In this document: positions 35,003 through 46,783 of the stretch, one piece after another
How the letters are laid out: each line of letters begins with the position of its first letter
Position numbering within the stretch: the stretch's first letter is position 1
NCBI RefSeq assembly: GCF_024213555.1
Contig: NZ_JANAVO010000001.1
Location: forward strand, 1,240,001 to 1,304,000
DNA length: 64,000 nucleotides
Direction of reading: 5' to 3'
Source: Allokutzneria sp. A3M-2-11 16
GTDB taxonomy: Bacteria > Actinomycetota > Actinomycetes > Mycobacteriales > Pseudonocardiaceae
Translations under genes and position numbers: made by a program
The notes under the pieces: model-generated
The model's database searches: none
Told to the model about the DNA's origin: nothing
What the model saw: only the letters and a program-made list of their open reading frames with translations

Positions 35003-35224
35003 TCACTTGTAGCGGTAGACGATGCGGCCGCGGGACAGGTCGTAGGGCGACAGCTCCACGACTACCCGGTCCTCGGGCAGGATGCGGATGTAGTGCTGCC
35101 GCATCTTGCCGCTGATGTGTGCGAGGACCCTGTGGCCGTTCTCCAGCTCAACGCGGAACATCGCGTTGGGGAGTGGCTCGACCACGCGGCCCTCGACCTC
35201 AATGGCCCCGTCCTTCTTGCCCAT
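35003..35224 (-). CDS. infA: Translation initiation factor IF-1
   Basis: A 73-residue OB-fold factor that binds the A-site of the 30S subunit. It begins [21 protein letters not shown] and ends [16 protein letters not shown], both canonical. ATG 35224 gives the standard length. The upstream open frame is not conserved and includes the promoter region. Confidence 0.97.
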   Translation of the reverse strand: MGKKDGAIEVEGRVVEPLPNAMFRVELENGHRVLAHISGKMRQHYIRILPEDRVVVELSPYDLSRGRIVYRYK

Positions 35225-35412
35225 GTCCTCCGCGTTTCGTGACGGTGACAGATCATCTGACATGCCCGGAGTCCGGCGAGCCGGTAGCCGGGCGCGGACG
35301 TCCGCAACGTGAGGATCCTGTCGAGCCCGGCCACGAGTGAAGGGTGAGAACCCGCATACCACTATGGAGTCAGGCGCAATAAGAGCCAGCGCGACGGACG
35401 CGCCGTCCCAAT

Positions 35413-35441
35413 AGTGTAGGCGGCCGTCGCACGGCCGCCAA
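35413..35441 (-). promoter_or_regulatory. Candidate infA-rpmJ-alpha operon promoter
   Basis: On the minus strand TTGGCG and TACACT are spaced by 17 bases, four of six matches each to sigma-70-type consensus. The start would lie near 35406, giving a leader of about 180 bases before infA. It lies just below the small two-TM gene, consistent with a new transcript starting here. Confidence 0.5.
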
Positions 35442-35453
35442 ACCGACCCCCGC

Positions 35454-35618
35454 TCAGGACCGCTCGCGGTGCCGCTCACCGGCCCAGGAGAGCACTTCGA
35501 GCGCGCCCCAGATGCTCACCGGCCAGACGAACCACGGGTAGCCCAAACCGCCGGTGACCAGGCCGGTTACCGACCAGACCGCGATCATCACCAGGCTGGC
35601 CCCCAACCAGGTGCGCAT
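35454..35618 (-). CDS. Small two-helix membrane protein (2TM-domain-like)
   Basis: A 54-residue protein encoded between map and infA. It starts with ATG 35618 ([17 protein letters not shown]); a GTG at 35630 would add four residues. There are two hydrophobic helices at about 5-22 and 28-45, joined by [16 protein letters not shown]. That turn resembles the 2TM domain found in many short bacterial proteins. A charged tail GERHRERS follows. The function is unknown. It is easily missed because of its size, but its codon use and GC match the neighbours. Confidence 0.7.
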   Translation of the reverse strand: MRTWLGASLVMIAVWSVTGLVTGGLGYPWFVWPVSIWGALEVLSWAGERHRERS

Positions 35619-35798
35619 GGATTCGCCCACACCATGGAGAGTTTCAGTTTGTGAAGGACACAGTCGTCATCCGCGATGTGTATTCCGGAACACCTCCCGT
35701 GGGGGTAGCGATCACTCCCCCTCGGCGCAGGACCGCGGCACACCACCGCCCCCGGGCCGGGATCGGCGCGGGGGCGGAGCCGCTGGGCGGTGTCGGTT

Positions 35799-36590
35799 CT
35801 AGTTCTCGGGGGCGGTGAGCACCCAGGGGCCGTCCTCGGTGACGGCGACGGTGTGCTCCCAGTGCGCGGCCCTGGTGCCGTCGGTGGTGATCACCGTCCA
35901 GCCGTCGGAGAGCTCCTCGGTGCGGTCGGTGCCCAGGGTGAGCATCGGCTCCACCGCGAGCGCCATGCCGACGCGCAGCCGCGGCCCCTTGCCGGGCTTG
36001 CCCATGTTCGGCAGGAACGGCTCCATGTGCATCTGCGAGCCGATGCCGTGCCCGCCGTAGCCGTCGACGATGCCGTAGGTGCGGCCGTCCTTCTCCTCCG
36101 AGGCGATCACCGAGCTCTCGATCGCGAAGGAGATGTCGGAGAGCCGGTTGTCCGCCCTGACCTGTTCGATCCCGGCCCACATCGAGGCGCGGGTGGCGTC
36201 GGAGAGCTCCTGCTCGGCCTGGGTGATCGCGCCGATGGCCAGGGTGACCGCGGAGTCGCCGTGCCAGCCCGCCAGGATCGCGCCGCAGTCCACCGAGAGC
36301 AGGTCGCCCTCGGCCAGCACCTGGGCCCGGTTCGGGATTCCGTGCACGACCTGCTCGTTCACCGAGGAGCAGATGCTGCCGGGGAAGCCGTGGTAGCCCT
36401 TGAAGGAGGGCACCGCGCCCGCGTCCCGGATCGTCTGCTCGGCCAGCTCGTCCAGCTCCAGCGTGCTGACCCCGGCCTTCGCCGCCGCGCTGACCGCGGC
36501 CAGCGCCTTGGCCACCACAAGCCCAGCGGCGCGCATGGCCTCCAGCTCACCGCGGGTCTTCAGCTCGATACCGCGTCCGCGCTTCAGCAT
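35799..36590 (-). CDS. map: Methionine aminopeptidase, type I
   Basis: Removes N-terminal methionine from nascent proteins. The 263-residue enzyme has the five metal ligands in order: Asp in SVDCGAI, Asp in WHGDSA, His in GYGGHGIG, Glu in LAVEPML and Glu in AHWEHTV. There is no N-terminal SH3-like zinc finger, so it is the short type Ia. ATG 36590 follows the adk stop (36595) within 4 bases. Confidence 0.96.
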   Translation of the reverse strand: MLKRGRGIELKTRGELEAMRAAGLVVAKALAAVSAAAKAGVSTLELDELAEQTIRDAGAVPSFKGYHGFPGSICSSVNEQVVHGIPNRAQVLAEGDLLSVDCGAILAGWHGDSAVTLAIGAITQAEQELSDATRASMWAGIEQVRADNRLSDISFAIESSVIASEEKDGRTYGIVDGYGGHGIGSQMHMEPFLPNMGKPGKGPRLRVGMALAVEPMLTLGTDRTEELSDGWTVITTDGTRAAHWEHTVAVTEDGPWVLTAPEN

Positions 36591-36594
36591 CGGC

Positions 36595-37145
36595 TCACGC
36601 GTCCGCGCGCAGCGCCTTGATGGCGCGCTCGGAGATGTCCTCGACCGAGCCAACGGCGTCGATGGTGATCAGGATGCCGCGGTAGTAGTCGAGCAGCGGA
36701 GCGGTCTCCGAGCGGTAGATCTGCTGCCGCCTGCGGATGATCTCCTCGGTGTCGTCGGCCCGGCCCCTGGCCAGCAGCCGCTCCACCACGATGTCCTCGG
36801 CGATGTCGAACTGCAGCACCGCGTCCAGCTTGGTGCCCTTCGCCGCCAGCAGCCCGCCGAGCACGTCGGCCTGCACGGTGTTGCGCGGGAACCCGTCCAA
36901 CAGGAAGCCACCGGCCGCGTCCGGCTGCGCGAGCCGGTCCTCGACCATCGCGTTGGTCACCGAGTCCGGCACCAGCTCCCCGGTGTCGAGGTACCGCTTG
37001 GCCTCCTGGCCGAGCGGGGTGAGCTGGCCGATGTTCGCCCTGAACAGGTCGCCGGTGGAAATGTGGGGCACGCTGAGCTTCTGGCTCAGCACCGTGGCCT
37101 GTGTGCCCTTGCCCGCTCCGGGCGGGCCGACGAGGACGAGTCTCA

Positions 37146-37146
<1 letters not shown>
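36595..37146 (-). CDS. adk: Adenylate kinase (short-lid form)
   Basis: Catalyses ATP + AMP to 2 ADP. The 183-residue protein opens with GTG 37146 and [16 protein letters not shown], which carries the P-loop. It has STGDLFR and FLLDGFPRN for AMP binding. The LID is the short form ([16 protein letters not shown]), typical of actinobacteria, without zinc cysteines. It overlaps the secY stop by one base, so the two are translationally coupled. Confidence 0.96.
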
Positions 37147-38468
<1,322 letters not shown>

Positions 38469-38695
38469 CCGAGACCTCCTCGGCGTGGCCGGCGTGACCG
38501 CCGACTACTGGCTGGGGCCGGCACGTCCTGCCGGCGGGATCTATTGCAGGCTTCACACGCTTCGTGCGCGTGGCCAAAGCGTGCTGACGACTGTAACAGC
38601 AGCCGTTCCGGGGGCGGTGCCCCCGTCCGGAGTCCTTGCCGCCGTGGAGAAAACAGGCGTTCAGCCCGGAGCGAACAGTGCTGTTACGAACAGAC

Positions 38696-38732
38696 TTCGG
38701 GGCCGGAGAGCGAGCTGCTCACCGGCCCCGAA
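38696..38732 (-). terminator. Terminator hairpin downstream of rplO
   Basis: An 11-bp perfect stem (TTCGGGGCCGG with CCGGCCCCGAA), 8 bases below the rplO stop. It would separate the spc operon from the secY-adk-map group. The remaining 38469-38695 is non-coding and includes the short palindrome AACAGTGCTGTT near 38674-38685; the secY promoter should lie there. Confidence 0.65.
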
Positions 38733-38740
38733 ATCAGGTG

Positions 38741-39184
38741 TCACGCAGTGGTGGTGGTGCCACCAGCGGCAGTGATCTTCTCGACGGCGCTGCCGGAGAA
38801 CTTGTTCGCCGTCACGTCGAGCTTCACGCCGCCCAGGTCCCCGTCACCGAGGACCTTGACCAGGCAGTTCTTGCGAACGGCACCGGACTGGACCAGCTCG
38901 GCGATGCCGACCGTGCCGCCCTGCGGGAACAGCTTGGCCAGCGCGGACAGGTTGACGACCTGGTACTCCACGCGGAACGGGTTCTTGAACCCCTTCAACT
39001 TGGGCAGCCGCATGTGGATCGGCATCTGCCCACCCTCGAAGGCGGCAGGCACGTTCTTGCGCGCCTTGGTGCCCTTGGTACCGCGGCCCGCCGTCTTGCC
39101 CTTGGAGCCCTCACCGCGACCGACACGGGTCTTCGCGGTCTTGGCGCCGGGGGCCGGACGCAGGTGGTGAATCTTGATAGTCAT
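38741..39184 (-). CDS. rplO: 50S ribosomal protein L15
   Basis: A 147-residue L15. It shows [44 protein letters not shown] and [12 protein letters not shown], then the conserved C-terminal [16 protein letters not shown]. It is assembled late into the large subunit. It lies 2 bases below rpmD. Confidence 0.97.
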   Translation of the reverse strand: MTIKIHHLRPAPGAKTAKTRVGRGEGSKGKTAGRGTKGTKARKNVPAAFEGGQMPIHMRLPKLKGFKNPFRVEYQVVNLSALAKLFPQGGTVGIAELVQSGAVRKNCLVKVLGDGDLGGVKLDVTANKFSGSAVEKITAAGGTTTTA

Positions 39185-39186
39185 GG

Positions 39187-39372
39187 TCAGTCGACCTCCT
39201 CGACCGCCACCAGGTGCCGCACGGTGTGGACGAGGCCACGGTTCTGCGGCGTGTCCTCACGGACGACTGACTGGCGGATCTTGCGCAGGCCGAGAGTCCG
39301 GAGGGACTCGCGGTGGTTGCGCTTCGTGCCAATCGTGCTGCGCAGCTGGGTGATCTTCAGGTTCTTGGCCAT
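39187..39372 (-). CDS. rpmD: 50S ribosomal protein L30
   Basis: A 61-residue L30. It reads [32 protein letters not shown] with the usual C-terminal [11 protein letters not shown] start it at ATG 39372, which follows the family N-terminus; an earlier ATG at 39381 would add three residues. It overlaps or abuts rpsE upstream. Confidence 0.96.
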   Translation of the reverse strand: MAKNLKITQLRSTIGTKRNHRESLRTLGLRKIRQSVVREDTPQNRGLVHTVRHLVAVEEVD

Positions 39373-39377
39373 CCCGA

Positions 39378-40025
39378 TCACACCCCCTGTCCAGCACGGG
39401 CGCGCAGCATGCCGGCGGGAGCGACGTCCTCGAGCGGTAGGCCACGACGGGCGGCGACCTCTTCGGGCCGCTGCAGCATCTGCAGCGCCGCGACGGTGGC
39501 GTGGACGACGTTGATGGCGTTGTCGCTACCCAGCGACTTGCTCAGCACGTCGTGCACACCCGCGCACTCCAGCACCGCGCGCACCGGGCCACCGGCGATG
39601 ACGCCGGTACCGGGGCTGGCGGGACGCAGCAGGACAACGCCCGCGGCCCTCTCGCCCTGCACGGGGTGCGGGATGGAGCCGGCGATGCGAGGCACCTTGA
39701 AGAAGTGCTTCTTGGCCTCCTCGACACCCTTGGCGATGGCGGCCGGCACCTCCTTGGCCTTGCCGTAGCCGACGCCGACCATGCCGTCGCCGTCACCGAC
39801 GATCACCAGGGCGGTGAAGCTGAAGCGACGACCACCCTTGACGACCTTGGCGACGCGGTTGATCGCGACGACGCGCTCGATGTGGGGAGTCTTCTCCTGG
39901 GCCGCCCCGCCGCGGCCGCTGTCGCGACGGTCCCTACGGTCGCGACGCTCGCCGCGCTCGTTGCCACCGCCGGCGTTGCCGCCGCCGGGGCCACCGCCGC
40001 CGAATTGCCGTGTACGTCCCGGCAT
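39378..40025 (-). CDS. rpsE: 30S ribosomal protein S5 with Gly/Arg-rich N-terminus
   Basis: A 215-residue S5. The double-stranded RNA-binding N-domain ([20 protein letters not shown]) and C-domain ([22 protein letters not shown]) are intact. In front are about 45 residues of repeated Gly and Arg-Asp ([10 protein letters not shown]). S5 contributes to decoding accuracy and mRNA helicase activity. The actinobacterial extension is common, but the RRD repeat is striking. Confidence 0.96.
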   Translation of the reverse strand: MPGRTRQFGGGGPGGGNAGGGNERGERRDRRDRRDSGRGGAAQEKTPHIERVVAINRVAKVVKGGRRFSFTALVIVGDGDGMVGVGYGKAKEVPAAIAKGVEEAKKHFFKVPRIAGSIPHPVQGERAAGVVLLRPASPGTGVIAGGPVRAVLECAGVHDVLSKSLGSDNAINVVHATVAALQMLQRPEEVAARRGLPLEDVAPAGMLRARAGQGV

Positions 40026-40074
40026 CAGGCGTTCCTTCCGTTTCGACGAACCCAGATCTCGTTGTTCCGCATGA

Positions 40075-40473
40075 TCAGAACTCCAGCCCACCCTCGCGGG
40101 CCGCGTCGGCCAGCGCGGCGATCCGGCCGTGGTAGTTGTGCCCACCACGGTCGAACACGACCTGTGCGATGCCCGCGTCTTTGGCCCTGGCGGCGACGAG
40201 TGCGCCGACCTTGGCCGCGCGGGCCTTCTTGTCGCCGTCCAGCGCGCGGACGTCGGCCTCCAGCGTGGAGGCCGAGACCACGGTGCGGCCGGCCAGGTCG
40301 TCGATCACCTGCGCGACGATGTGCCGCGAGGAGCGGGTGACCACCAGGCGCGGACGCTCGGCGGTGCCGCTGATCTTCTTGCGGAGCCGGAAGTGCCGGC
40401 GTGCACGGGCAATGCGACGCACCGTGGAGACGTCCTTGCCCACCCGCTTGCGCTTCGTAGCAGTCTCGCTCAT
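40075..40473 (-). CDS. rplR: 50S ribosomal protein L18
   Basis: A 5S rRNA-binding protein of 132 residues from ATG 40473. It shows [37 protein letters not shown] and the C-terminal [26 protein letters not shown] at 40479 would add two residues but overlaps rplF, so the ATG is preferred. It lies 49 bases above rpsE. Confidence 0.96.
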   Translation of the reverse strand: MSETATKRKRVGKDVSTVRRIARARRHFRLRKKISGTAERPRLVVTRSSRHIVAQVIDDLAGRTVVSASTLEADVRALDGDKKARAAKVGALVAARAKDAGIAQVVFDRGGHNYHGRIAALADAAREGGLEF

Positions 40474-40475
40474 GC

Positions 40476-41015
40476 TCACTTACCCGTCTTTCCGACCTTG
40501 CGGCGAACGTTCTCGCCCGCGTACCGCACACCCTTGCCCTTGTACGGCTCGGGCTTGCGGATCTTGCGGATGTTGGCGGCGACCTCACCAACCTGCTGCT
40601 TGTCGATGCCCTGGACGGAGAACTTCGTGGGGCTCTCCACCGCGAAGGTGATCCCCGCGGGCGGCGCCACCTTCACCGGGTGGCTGAAGCCGAGCGAGAA
40701 CTCCAGGTCCGAGCCCTTGGCCGCGACGCGGTAACCGACGCCGTGGATCTCGAGCTTCTTCTCGTAGCCCTGGGTGACACCGACGATCATGTTGTTGACC
40801 AGGGTCCTGGACAGACCGTGCAGCGAGCGGCTCTTCCGCTCGTCGTCGGGCCGCGCCACCTCGAGCGTGCCGTCCTCGGCGCGCTTGACGATGATGGGCT
40901 CGGCGACCGTGTGGTTGAGGGTGCCCTTGGGCCCCTTCACCGTCACGAGCTGACCGTCGATCTTGACGTCGACGCCAGCCGGAACGGAGACCGGCAACTT
41001 ACCGATGCGTGACAT
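40476..41015 (-). CDS. rplF: 50S ribosomal protein L6
   Basis: A 179-residue L6 with its two homologous domains. The N-terminus is [49 protein letters not shown] and the C-terminal [20 protein letters not shown] follow. It binds 23S rRNA close to the factor-binding site. It lies 18 bases below rpsH. Confidence 0.98.
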   Translation of the reverse strand: MSRIGKLPVSVPAGVDVKIDGQLVTVKGPKGTLNHTVAEPIIVKRAEDGTLEVARPDDERKSRSLHGLSRTLVNNMIVGVTQGYEKKLEIHGVGYRVAAKGSDLEFSLGFSHPVKVAPPAGITFAVESPTKFSVQGIDKQQVGEVAANIRKIRKPEPYKGKGVRYAGENVRRKVGKTGK

Positions 41016-41033
41016 GCCGTAATCCCCCTTCCG

Positions 41034-41432
41034 CTACCAGACGTAGGCGAGGACTTCCCCGCCCACTGCCTGCTTGTTGGCCTGTCGGTCGGTCAGCAGA
41101 CCGGACGACGTGGAAATGATCGCGACACCGAGACCACCGAGCACCTTGGGCAGGTTGGTGGACTTGGCGTAAACCCGAAGACCCGGCTTGGACACCCGGC
41201 GAACACCGGCGATGCTGCGCTCACGGTTCGGGCCGTACTTCAGCGTGACGATCAGGTTCTTGCACTTCTCGCCCTGCTCATCGCGGAAGCCGGCGATGTA
41301 GCCCTCACGCTGCAGGATCTCAGCGATGCTGACCTTGAGCTTGGAGTGCGGCATCACGACCTCGTCGTGATAGGCCGAGTTCGCGTTGCGCAGACGAGTG
41401 AGCATGTCTGCGATCGGGTCGGTCATCGTCAT
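41034..41432 (-). CDS. rpsH: 30S ribosomal protein S8
   Basis: A 132-residue S8, a primary 16S rRNA-binder. It begins [22 protein letters not shown] and ends [27 protein letters not shown], where the STSxGxxTD motif contacts rRNA. The ATG at 41432 is the family start; the extra 53 codons upstream belong to the spacer and rpsZ region. Confidence 0.97.
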   Translation of the reverse strand: MTMTDPIADMLTRLRNANSAYHDEVVMPHSKLKVSIAEILQREGYIAGFRDEQGEKCKNLIVTLKYGPNRERSIAGVRRVSKPGLRVYAKSTNLPKVLGGLGVAIISTSSGLLTDRQANKQAVGGEVLAYVW

Positions 41433-41521
41433 GGTGACCTTGTCAACCTTTCTCGCCCCGGTTCCCGGTCGGGCCTGTGGCGAAGTGGGAATCAGTGAGG
41501 CATGAGCTTGCGGAGCCGGAC

Positions 41522-41707
41522 TTACCAGCTGGACTTGCTCACACCAGGCAGCTCGCCGCGGTGCGCCATCTGCCGGAGGCAGATACGGCACAGGCCGAAC
41601 TTGCGGAAGACCGAGTGCGGACGGCCGCAGCGGTTGCAGCGGGTGTAGCCGCGAACCTTGAACTTCGGCTTGCGCGCGGCCTTGTTGATCAGAGCCTTCT
41701 TGGCCAT
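41522..41707 (-). CDS. rpsZ: 30S ribosomal protein S14, zinc-binding type Z
   Basis: A 61-residue S14 with four cysteines as CxxC...CxxC (Cys24, Cys27, Cys40, Cys43), so it is the short zinc form (S14 type Z). It begins [21 protein letters not shown] and ends [16 protein letters not shown] zinc-free paralogue is usually encoded elsewhere in actinobacteria; none is in this window. It is 2 bases below rplE. Confidence 0.97.
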   Translation of the reverse strand: MAKKALINKAARKPKFKVRGYTRCNRCGRPHSVFRKFGLCRICLRQMAHRGELPGVSKSSW

Positions 41708-41709
41708 CG

Positions 41710-42273
41710 TCAGCTCTCCTTGAACGGGAAGCCCAGGTGCTTCAGCAGCGCCCGGCCCTCCTCGTCGGTCTGGGCAGTCGTGACGACGGTGATGTCCATG
41801 CCACGCTGGCGGTCGATCGAGTCGGGGTCGATCTCGTGGAACATCGACTGCTCGTTCAGACCGAAGGTGTAGTTGCCGTTGCCGTCGAACTGCTTCGGCG
41901 ACAGACCGCGGAAGTCGCGGATACGCGGCAGTGCGATCGTCAGCAGCCGGTCCAGGAACTCCCACATGCGGTCGCCACGCAGGGTAGCGCGGGCGCCGAT
42001 CGGCATGCCCTCGCGGAGCTTGAACTGCGCGATGGACTTGCGGGCCTTGCGGACCTCGGGGCGCTGGCCGGTGATCGTGGACAGGTCGCGGACCGCGCCC
42101 TCGATCAGCTTGCCGTCACGGGCGGCGTCGCCGACGCCCATGTTCACGACGATCTTCACGATGCCGGGGACCTGCATCGGGTTGCTGTAGGAGAAGTCGC
42201 TCTTGAGCTTGGCGACGATCTCCTCGCGGTACCGGGACTTCAGTCGCGGCAGAGTCTTCTCGGTGGTGGTCAT
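41710..42273 (-). CDS. rplE: 50S ribosomal protein L5
   Basis: A 187-residue L5 that binds 5S rRNA and contacts P-site tRNA. It shows [57 protein letters not shown] and the C-terminal [28 protein letters not shown]. It lies 2 bases below rplX, as usual in the spc operon. Confidence 0.98.
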   Translation of the reverse strand: MTTTEKTLPRLKSRYREEIVAKLKSDFSYSNPMQVPGIVKIVVNMGVGDAARDGKLIEGAVRDLSTITGQRPEVRKARKSIAQFKLREGMPIGARATLRGDRMWEFLDRLLTIALPRIRDFRGLSPKQFDGNGNYTFGLNEQSMFHEIDPDSIDRQRGMDITVVTTAQTDEEGRALLKHLGFPFKES

Positions 42274-42275
42274 GC

Positions 42276-42590
42276 TCAGATGTCCTTACCGTTCCGGCGC
42301 GACACGCGGACGCGGCGACCCTCGTCGGTCGTGCGGCTGCCGATACGGGTCGGCTTGCCGTCCGCGTCGACGACCATCACGTTGCTCACGTGGATCGGGG
42401 CTTCCTGGGTGACGATGCCGCCGGACGAGGCACCACGCTGGGTCTGCGAGACCTTGGTGTGCTTCTTGATCCGGTTGACACCCTCGACCAGGACGCGGTT
42501 GCGGTCCGGGTAGGCCTGGATGACCTTGCCCTTGGCGCCCTTGTCCTTGCCGGCGATGACGACGACCGTGTCGCCCTTCTTCACCTTCAT
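42276..42590 (-). CDS. rplX: 50S ribosomal protein L24
   Basis: A 104-residue L24. The N-terminal KOW motif reads [34 protein letters not shown] and [10 protein letters not shown] follow. L24 initiates assembly of the large subunit. It lies 2 bases below rplN. Confidence 0.97.
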   Translation of the reverse strand: MKVKKGDTVVVIAGKDKGAKGKVIQAYPDRNRVLVEGVNRIKKHTKVSQTQRGASSGGIVTQEAPIHVSNVMVVDADGKPTRIGSRTTDEGRRVRVSRRNGKDI

Positions 42591-42592
42591 GG

Positions 42593-42961
42593 TCAGAGCA
42601 CCTCCGGCGCGAGCGAGATGATCTTCATGAACTTCTTGTCCCGGAGCTCACGGCCGACCGGCCCGAAGATGCGGGTACCGCGCGGCTCGGTGTCGTTCTT
42701 GATCAGAACGGCGGCGTTCTCGTCGAAGCGGATGTAGGAACCATCCGGACGGCGACGCTCCTTGAGGGTGCGGACGATGACGGCCTTGACCACATCGCCC
42801 TTCTTCACGCCTGCGCCGGGCATCGCGTCCTTGACGGTGGCGACGATGACGTCGCCGATGCCGGCGTAGCGGCGACCGGAGCCACCGAGAACGCGGATGC
42901 AGAGGATTTCCTTCGCACCCGTGTTGTCGGCGACGCGCAGTCGCGACTCCTGCTGGATCAC
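42593..42961 (-). CDS. rplN: 50S ribosomal protein L14
   Basis: A 122-residue L14. It begins [28 protein letters not shown] and has the family stretch [10 protein letters not shown] and the C-terminal [16 protein letters not shown]. It forms bridge B8 and is a docking site for silencing factors. A 112-base gap with a hairpin separates it from rpsQ. Confidence 0.98.
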   Translation of the reverse strand: MIQQESRLRVADNTGAKEILCIRVLGGSGRRYAGIGDVIVATVKDAMPGAGVKKGDVVKAVIVRTLKERRRPDGSYIRFDENAAVLIKNDTEPRGTRIFGPVGRELRDKKFMKIISLAPEVL

Positions 42962-43035
42962 TTCTCTTTACTCCCTGACCCTGTGTGGCACACCAGATTT
43001 CCGACCTGATGCACGCGGTCTGATGTCCGACCAGT

Positions 43036-43064
43036 GCCCCGCACCCGGGATGCGGGTGCGGGGC
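43036..43064 (-). terminator. Hairpin between rpsQ and rplN
   Basis: A 12-bp perfect stem (GCCCCGCACCCG with CGGGTGCGGGGC) with a 5-base loop lies 9 bases after the rpsQ stop and before rplN. It resembles a terminator without a strong U tract. It may mark the S10/spc operon boundary through attenuation or partial termination. Confidence 0.65.
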
Positions 43065-43073
43065 CTGGGGAAC

Positions 43074-43346
43074 CTACTTGGCCTTCTCGAGGATCTCCAC
43101 GAGGCGCCAGCGCTTGGTCGCCGACAGCGGCCGGGTCTCCATCAGGAGGACGCGGTCGCCGACGCCAGCGCTGTTCTCCTCGTCGTGCACCTTCACCTTG
43201 GTGGTGGAGCGCAGGACCTTGGAGTACCGCGGGTGCTTCTTGCGGTCCTCAAGGGAGACCACGATGGTCTTGTCCATCTTGTCCGAGACGACGTAGCCCT
43301 CGCGGACCTTACGGTTGTTACGCACGGTGCTCTTCTCGTCGCTCAT
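43074..43346 (-). CDS. rpsQ: 30S ribosomal protein S17
   Basis: A 90-residue OB-fold S17, a primary 16S rRNA-binder. It shows [38 protein letters not shown] and [20 protein letters not shown]. It overlaps rpmC by 4 bases. It ends the S10 operon. Confidence 0.97.
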   Translation of the reverse strand: MSDEKSTVRNNRKVREGYVVSDKMDKTIVVSLEDRKKHPRYSKVLRSTTKVKVHDEENSAGVGDRVLLMETRPLSATKRWRLVEILEKAK

Positions 43347-43591
43347 GCCGCACCCTCATCCTGAGAGGTCCCGTCCGGGGAGACCGACAGGCCGAGCTCG
43401 CGCTCGCGCATGACGGTGTAGATCCGGGCGATGTCGTGGCGGATGGCGCGGAGCCGACGGTTGTTGTCGAGCTGCCCGGTCGCCATCTGGAAGCGGAGGT
43501 TGAACAGCTCCTCCTTGGCTTCCCGCAGGCGCAGGACGAGCTCCTCGTCGGTGAGCTCACGCAGCTCGGAAGCGGTGGTCGCCGCTGCCAT
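43343..43591 (-). CDS. rpmC: 50S ribosomal protein L29
   Basis: An 82-residue helical protein near the exit tunnel. It shows [36 protein letters not shown], then [20 protein letters not shown]. It overlaps rplP by one base and rpsQ by 4. A short acidic C-terminal tail ends in EGAA. Confidence 0.96.
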   Translation of the reverse strand: MAAATTASELRELTDEELVLRLREAKEELFNLRFQMATGQLDNNRRLRAIRHDIARIYTVMRERELGLSVSPDGTSQDEGAA

Positions 43592-44010
43592 CAGAACTCA
43601 CCACCCTCTCGCGTGACGATGCGGCACTTCATCGGAAGCTTGTGGATCGCGCGGCGCAGGGCCTCGCGAGCCGTGGCCTCGTTCGGGTAGTTCATCTCGA
43701 ACATGACCCGACCGGGCTTGACGTTGGCCACCCAGTACTCGGGCGACCCCTTACCGGAACCCATGCGGGTCTCGGCAGGCTTCTTGGTGAGCGGGCGGTC
43801 CGGGAAGATGTTGATCCACACCTTGCCACCACGGCGGATGTGCCGGGTGATGGCGATACGCGCGGACTCGATCTGCCGGTTGGTGACGTAGGCCGGCTCC
43901 AGCGCCTGGATGCCGAACTCGCCGAAGACCACCTTGGTGCCACCCTTGGCAGCGCCCGAGCGACTCGGGTGGTGCTGCTTGCGGTGCTTGACCTTGCGTG
44001 GGATGAGCAC
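43591..44010 (-). CDS. rplP: 50S ribosomal protein L16
   Basis: A 139-residue L16 that contacts the A-site tRNA elbow. It begins [19 protein letters not shown], with [26 protein letters not shown] and the [23 protein letters not shown] stretch. It lies 3 bases below rpsC. Confidence 0.98.
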   Translation of the reverse strand: MLIPRKVKHRKQHHPSRSGAAKGGTKVVFGEFGIQALEPAYVTNRQIESARIAITRHIRRGGKVWINIFPDRPLTKKPAETRMGSGKGSPEYWVANVKPGRVMFEMNYPNEATAREALRRAIHKLPMKCRIVTREGGEF

Positions 44011-44013
44011 GTC

Positions 44014-44856
44014 TCAGCCCTCACTCTTCTCGGCCGCGCTGCCGTTGTTGACCGGCGCGGTCGACTCGGTCGCGGCCGACGCCTTGGCCTCGGCCGGAGC
44101 CTCGGCCGCGGCACGCCCGGCCTCGGTGCTCGTCGGCGTGGTGCCGGAGGCACCGGAACGACGACGGGCCGGACGCTCACGACGCGGTGCGCGGGACTCG
44201 GGGGCGACGGTCTCGCTCGGCCGACGGCCGCCGACCACGTCACCCTTGTAGATCCACACCTTCACGCCGATGCGACCGAAGGTGGTGCGGGCCTCGAACA
44301 GGCCGTAGTCCACGTCCGCGCGCAGCGTGTGCAGCGGGACGCGACCCTCGCGGTAGAACTCCGAGCGGGACATCTCGGCACCGCCGAGACGACCCGAGCA
44401 CTGCACCCGGATGCCCTTCACCTGCGGGGAGCGCATCGAGGACTGGATCCCCTTGCGCATCGCGCGGCGGAAGGACACGCGGTTGGACAGCTGCTCCGCG
44501 ACGACCTGGGCGACGAGCTGGGCGTCGGCCTCGGGGTTCTTGACCTCGAGGATGTTCAGCTGGACCTGCTTCTTGGTCAGCTTCTCCAGCTCGCTGCGGA
44601 TGCGGTCGGCCTCCGCGCCGCGACGGCCGATGACGATGCCCGGCCGGGCGGTGTGGATGTCGACGCGAACCCGGTCCCGGGTGCGCTCGATCTCCACCTT
44701 GGCGATACCGGCACGCTCCATGCCCTTCGAGAGCAGGCGACGGATCTTGACGTCCTCCGCCACGTACTCCGCGTACTGCTTGTCGGCATACCAGCGGGAC
44801 TTCCAGTCAGTGGTGATCCCCAGCCGGAAGCCGTGCGGGTTGATTTTCTGACCCAC
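44014..44856 (-). CDS. rpsC: 30S ribosomal protein S3 with long C-terminal tail
   Basis: A 280-residue S3. The type II KH domain has the [12 protein letters not shown] loop, followed by [18 protein letters not shown] and the conserved [31 protein letters not shown] core. The last ~60 residues are a disordered, Ala/Glu/Ser-rich tail after a basic [12 protein letters not shown] segment, a feature common in actinobacteria. It overlaps rplV by one base. Confidence 0.97.
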   Translation of the reverse strand: MGQKINPHGFRLGITTDWKSRWYADKQYAEYVAEDVKIRRLLSKGMERAGIAKVEIERTRDRVRVDIHTARPGIVIGRRGAEADRIRSELEKLTKKQVQLNILEVKNPEADAQLVAQVVAEQLSNRVSFRRAMRKGIQSSMRSPQVKGIRVQCSGRLGGAEMSRSEFYREGRVPLHTLRADVDYGLFEARTTFGRIGVKVWIYKGDVVGGRRPSETVAPESRAPRRERPARRRSGASGTTPTSTEAGRAAAEAPAEAKASAATESTAPVNNGSAAEKSEG

Positions 44857-45293
44857 TACCGGGCACTCCCCTTCGCGCTGGCCTTCTTGGTCGACCCCAG
44901 CCGGCCCGAGGCGGCCTTGACGGCCTTCGGGCGCGACTCGACCTCGACGGTGATGTGGCTGGTGCGCTTCCGAATTCGGTACGCACGGCCCTGAGCCCGC
45001 GGACGGATCCGCTTGGCCGTCGGGCCCTCGTCCACGTACACCGTGCTCACCCAGAGGGTGTCAGGGTCGAGGTCGAGGTTGTTCTCGGCGTTGGCCATGG
45101 CACTGGCAAGCACCTTCGACACCGGACCGCTGGCGGCCTGCGGCGCGAACTGGAGCACTGCCAGGGCCTCCTGGGCGTTGCGGCCCCTGATCAGCTCGAC
45201 CACGCGCCGCACCTTCATCGGCGACATGTGGACGTAGCGGGCCCGCGCCACTGCGCGCGGGAATTCCTCCGCGCTTGCGGCATCGTTACCCAT
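44856..45293 (-). CDS. rplV: 50S ribosomal protein L22
   Basis: A 145-residue L22, a component of the exit tunnel wall. It shows [34 protein letters not shown] and [37 protein letters not shown], the tunnel loop. The C-terminus has a Lys-rich extension ([11 protein letters not shown]). It is 35 bases below rpsS. Confidence 0.97.
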   Translation of the reverse strand: MGNDAASAEEFPRAVARARYVHMSPMKVRRVVELIRGRNAQEALAVLQFAPQAASGPVSKVLASAMANAENNLDLDPDTLWVSTVYVDEGPTAKRIRPRAQGRAYRIRKRTSHITVEVESRPKAVKAASGRLGSTKKASAKGSAR

Positions 45294-45328
45294 TGCTGCT
45301 ACCCCTTGCTCTGCGTTCGGTCACTGGC

Positions 45329-45610
45329 CTAGCGGCGACGCGACTTGCGGTCGTCCTTGATGTGGCCCTTGAAGGTGCGGGTAGGGGCGAACTCGCCCAG
45401 CTTGTGCCCGACCATGGCCTCGGAGACGAACACCGGGACGTGCTTGCGGCCGTCGTGCACCGCGATGGTGTGCCCCAACATGTCTGGAATGATCGTCGAA
45501 CGACGGGACCAGGTCTTGATCACCGTCTTCTTGCCCGACTCGTTGAGCGCGTCCACCTTCTTGAGCAGGTGGTCGTCAACGAAGGGGCCCTTCTTCAGGC
45601 TGCGTGGCAT
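45329..45610 (-). CDS. rpsS: 30S ribosomal protein S19
   Basis: A 93-residue S19 in the 30S head, partner of S13. It begins [20 protein letters not shown] and has [22 protein letters not shown] and [26 protein letters not shown]. It is 18 bases below rplB. Confidence 0.98.
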   Translation of the reverse strand: MPRSLKKGPFVDDHLLKKVDALNESGKKTVIKTWSRRSTIIPDMLGHTIAVHDGRKHVPVFVSEAMVGHKLGEFAPTRTFKGHIKDDRKSRRR

Positions 45611-45628
45611 CCTTCACTCCCTCCCTGC

Positions 45629-46462
45629 TCAGCGCTTCTTACCGGTGCGACGACGCCGGACGATGAGCTTGTCGCTTGGCTTGCTCCGACGGGTACGCCC
45701 CTCGGGCTTACCGGCGGGGTTGACCGGGTGGCGACCACCGGAGGTCTTACCCTCACCACCACCGTGCGGGTGGTCGACGGGGTTCATGGCGACACCGCGG
45801 ACGGTCGGGCGCTTGCCCTTCCACCGCATGCGGCCTGCCTTGCCCCAGTTGATGTTGGCGTGCTCGGCGTTGCCGACCTCGCCAACGGTGGCGCGGCAGC
45901 GCACGTCGACGTTGCGGATCTCACCCGAGGGCAGCCGCAGCTGCGCGTACGGGCCGTCCTTGGCGACCAGCTGCACGCTGGCGCCCGCCGAACGGGCCAT
46001 CTTGGCGCCGCCACCGGGGCGGAGTTCGATGGCGTGCACCACGGTGCCGACCGGGATGTTGCGCAGCGGCAGGTTGTTGCCCGGCTTGATGTCGGCCTTG
46101 GGGCCGTTCTCCACCATGTCGCCCTGGCGAAGCTTGTTCGGCGCCACGATGTAGCGCTTCTCGCCGTCGACGTAGTGCAGCAGGGCGATGCGCGCCGTGC
46201 GGTTGGGGTCGTACTCGATGTGCGCGACCTTGGCAGGCACGCCGTCCTTGTCGAATCGACGGAAGTCGATCAGACGGTAGGCGCGCTTGTGGCCACCACC
46301 CTTGTGCCGGGTGGTGATCTTGCCGGACGCGTTGCGCCCACCACTCCCGTGCAGGGGACGAATCAGCGACTTCTCCGGCGTCGACCGAGTGATCTCGGCG
46401 AAGTCGGACACGCTGGAGCCACGACGGCCAGGCGTCGTCGGCTTGTATTTGCGAATGCCCAT
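45629..46462 (-). CDS. rplB: 50S ribosomal protein L2
   Basis: A 277-residue L2, needed for subunit association and peptidyl transfer. It has [20 protein letters not shown] near the N-terminus and [19 protein letters not shown] near the C-terminus. The latter histidine-glycine loop lies near the peptidyl transferase centre. The C-terminal [17 protein letters not shown] is basic. Confidence 0.98.
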   Translation of the reverse strand: MGIRKYKPTTPGRRGSSVSDFAEITRSTPEKSLIRPLHGSGGRNASGKITTRHKGGGHKRAYRLIDFRRFDKDGVPAKVAHIEYDPNRTARIALLHYVDGEKRYIVAPNKLRQGDMVENGPKADIKPGNNLPLRNIPVGTVVHAIELRPGGGAKMARSAGASVQLVAKDGPYAQLRLPSGEIRNVDVRCRATVGEVGNAEHANINWGKAGRMRWKGKRPTVRGVAMNPVDHPHGGGEGKTSGGRHPVNPAGKPEGRTRRSKPSDKLIVRRRRTGKKR

Positions 46463-46483
46463 CTCGTCAGCAGTCCTCGTTCA

Positions 46484-46783
46484 TCAGGCGGCCGGGCCGC
46501 CGAAGATCTCGATCGGCTTGCTCTCGGCGGACAGCGTCACGATGGCGCGCTTGGTGTCCTTGCGCTTGCCGAATCCGGTACGGGTCCGCTTGCGCTTTCC
46601 CTGGCGGTTCAACGTGTTGACGCTGACGACCTTGACGCCGAAGACCTTCTCGACCGCGATCTTGATCTCGGTCTTGTTGGCGTCCGGACGCACCAAGAAC
46701 GTGTACTTGTTCTCCTCGAGCAGCCCGTAGGACTTCTCGGAGATCACCGGGGCGACGAGGATGTCGCGCGGGTCGGGGATCAC
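46484..46783 (-). CDS. rplW: 50S ribosomal protein L23
   Basis: A 99-residue L23 at the tunnel exit, the docking site for trigger factor and SRP. It begins [20 protein letters not shown] and has [34 protein letters not shown]. It overlaps rplD by 4 bases. Confidence 0.98.
   Translation of the reverse strand: MIPDPRDILVAPVISEKSYGLLEENKYTFLVRPDANKTEIKIAVEKVFGVKVVSVNTLNRQGKRKRTRTGFGKRKDTKRAIVTLSAESKPIEIFGGPAA

Noticed and set aside
38674-38692. LexA-like palindrome AACAGTGCTGTT / CGAACAG in the secY upstream region
   Set aside because: The spacing between the GAAC and GTT half-sites does not fit the actinobacterial SOS box, and secY is not an SOS gene.
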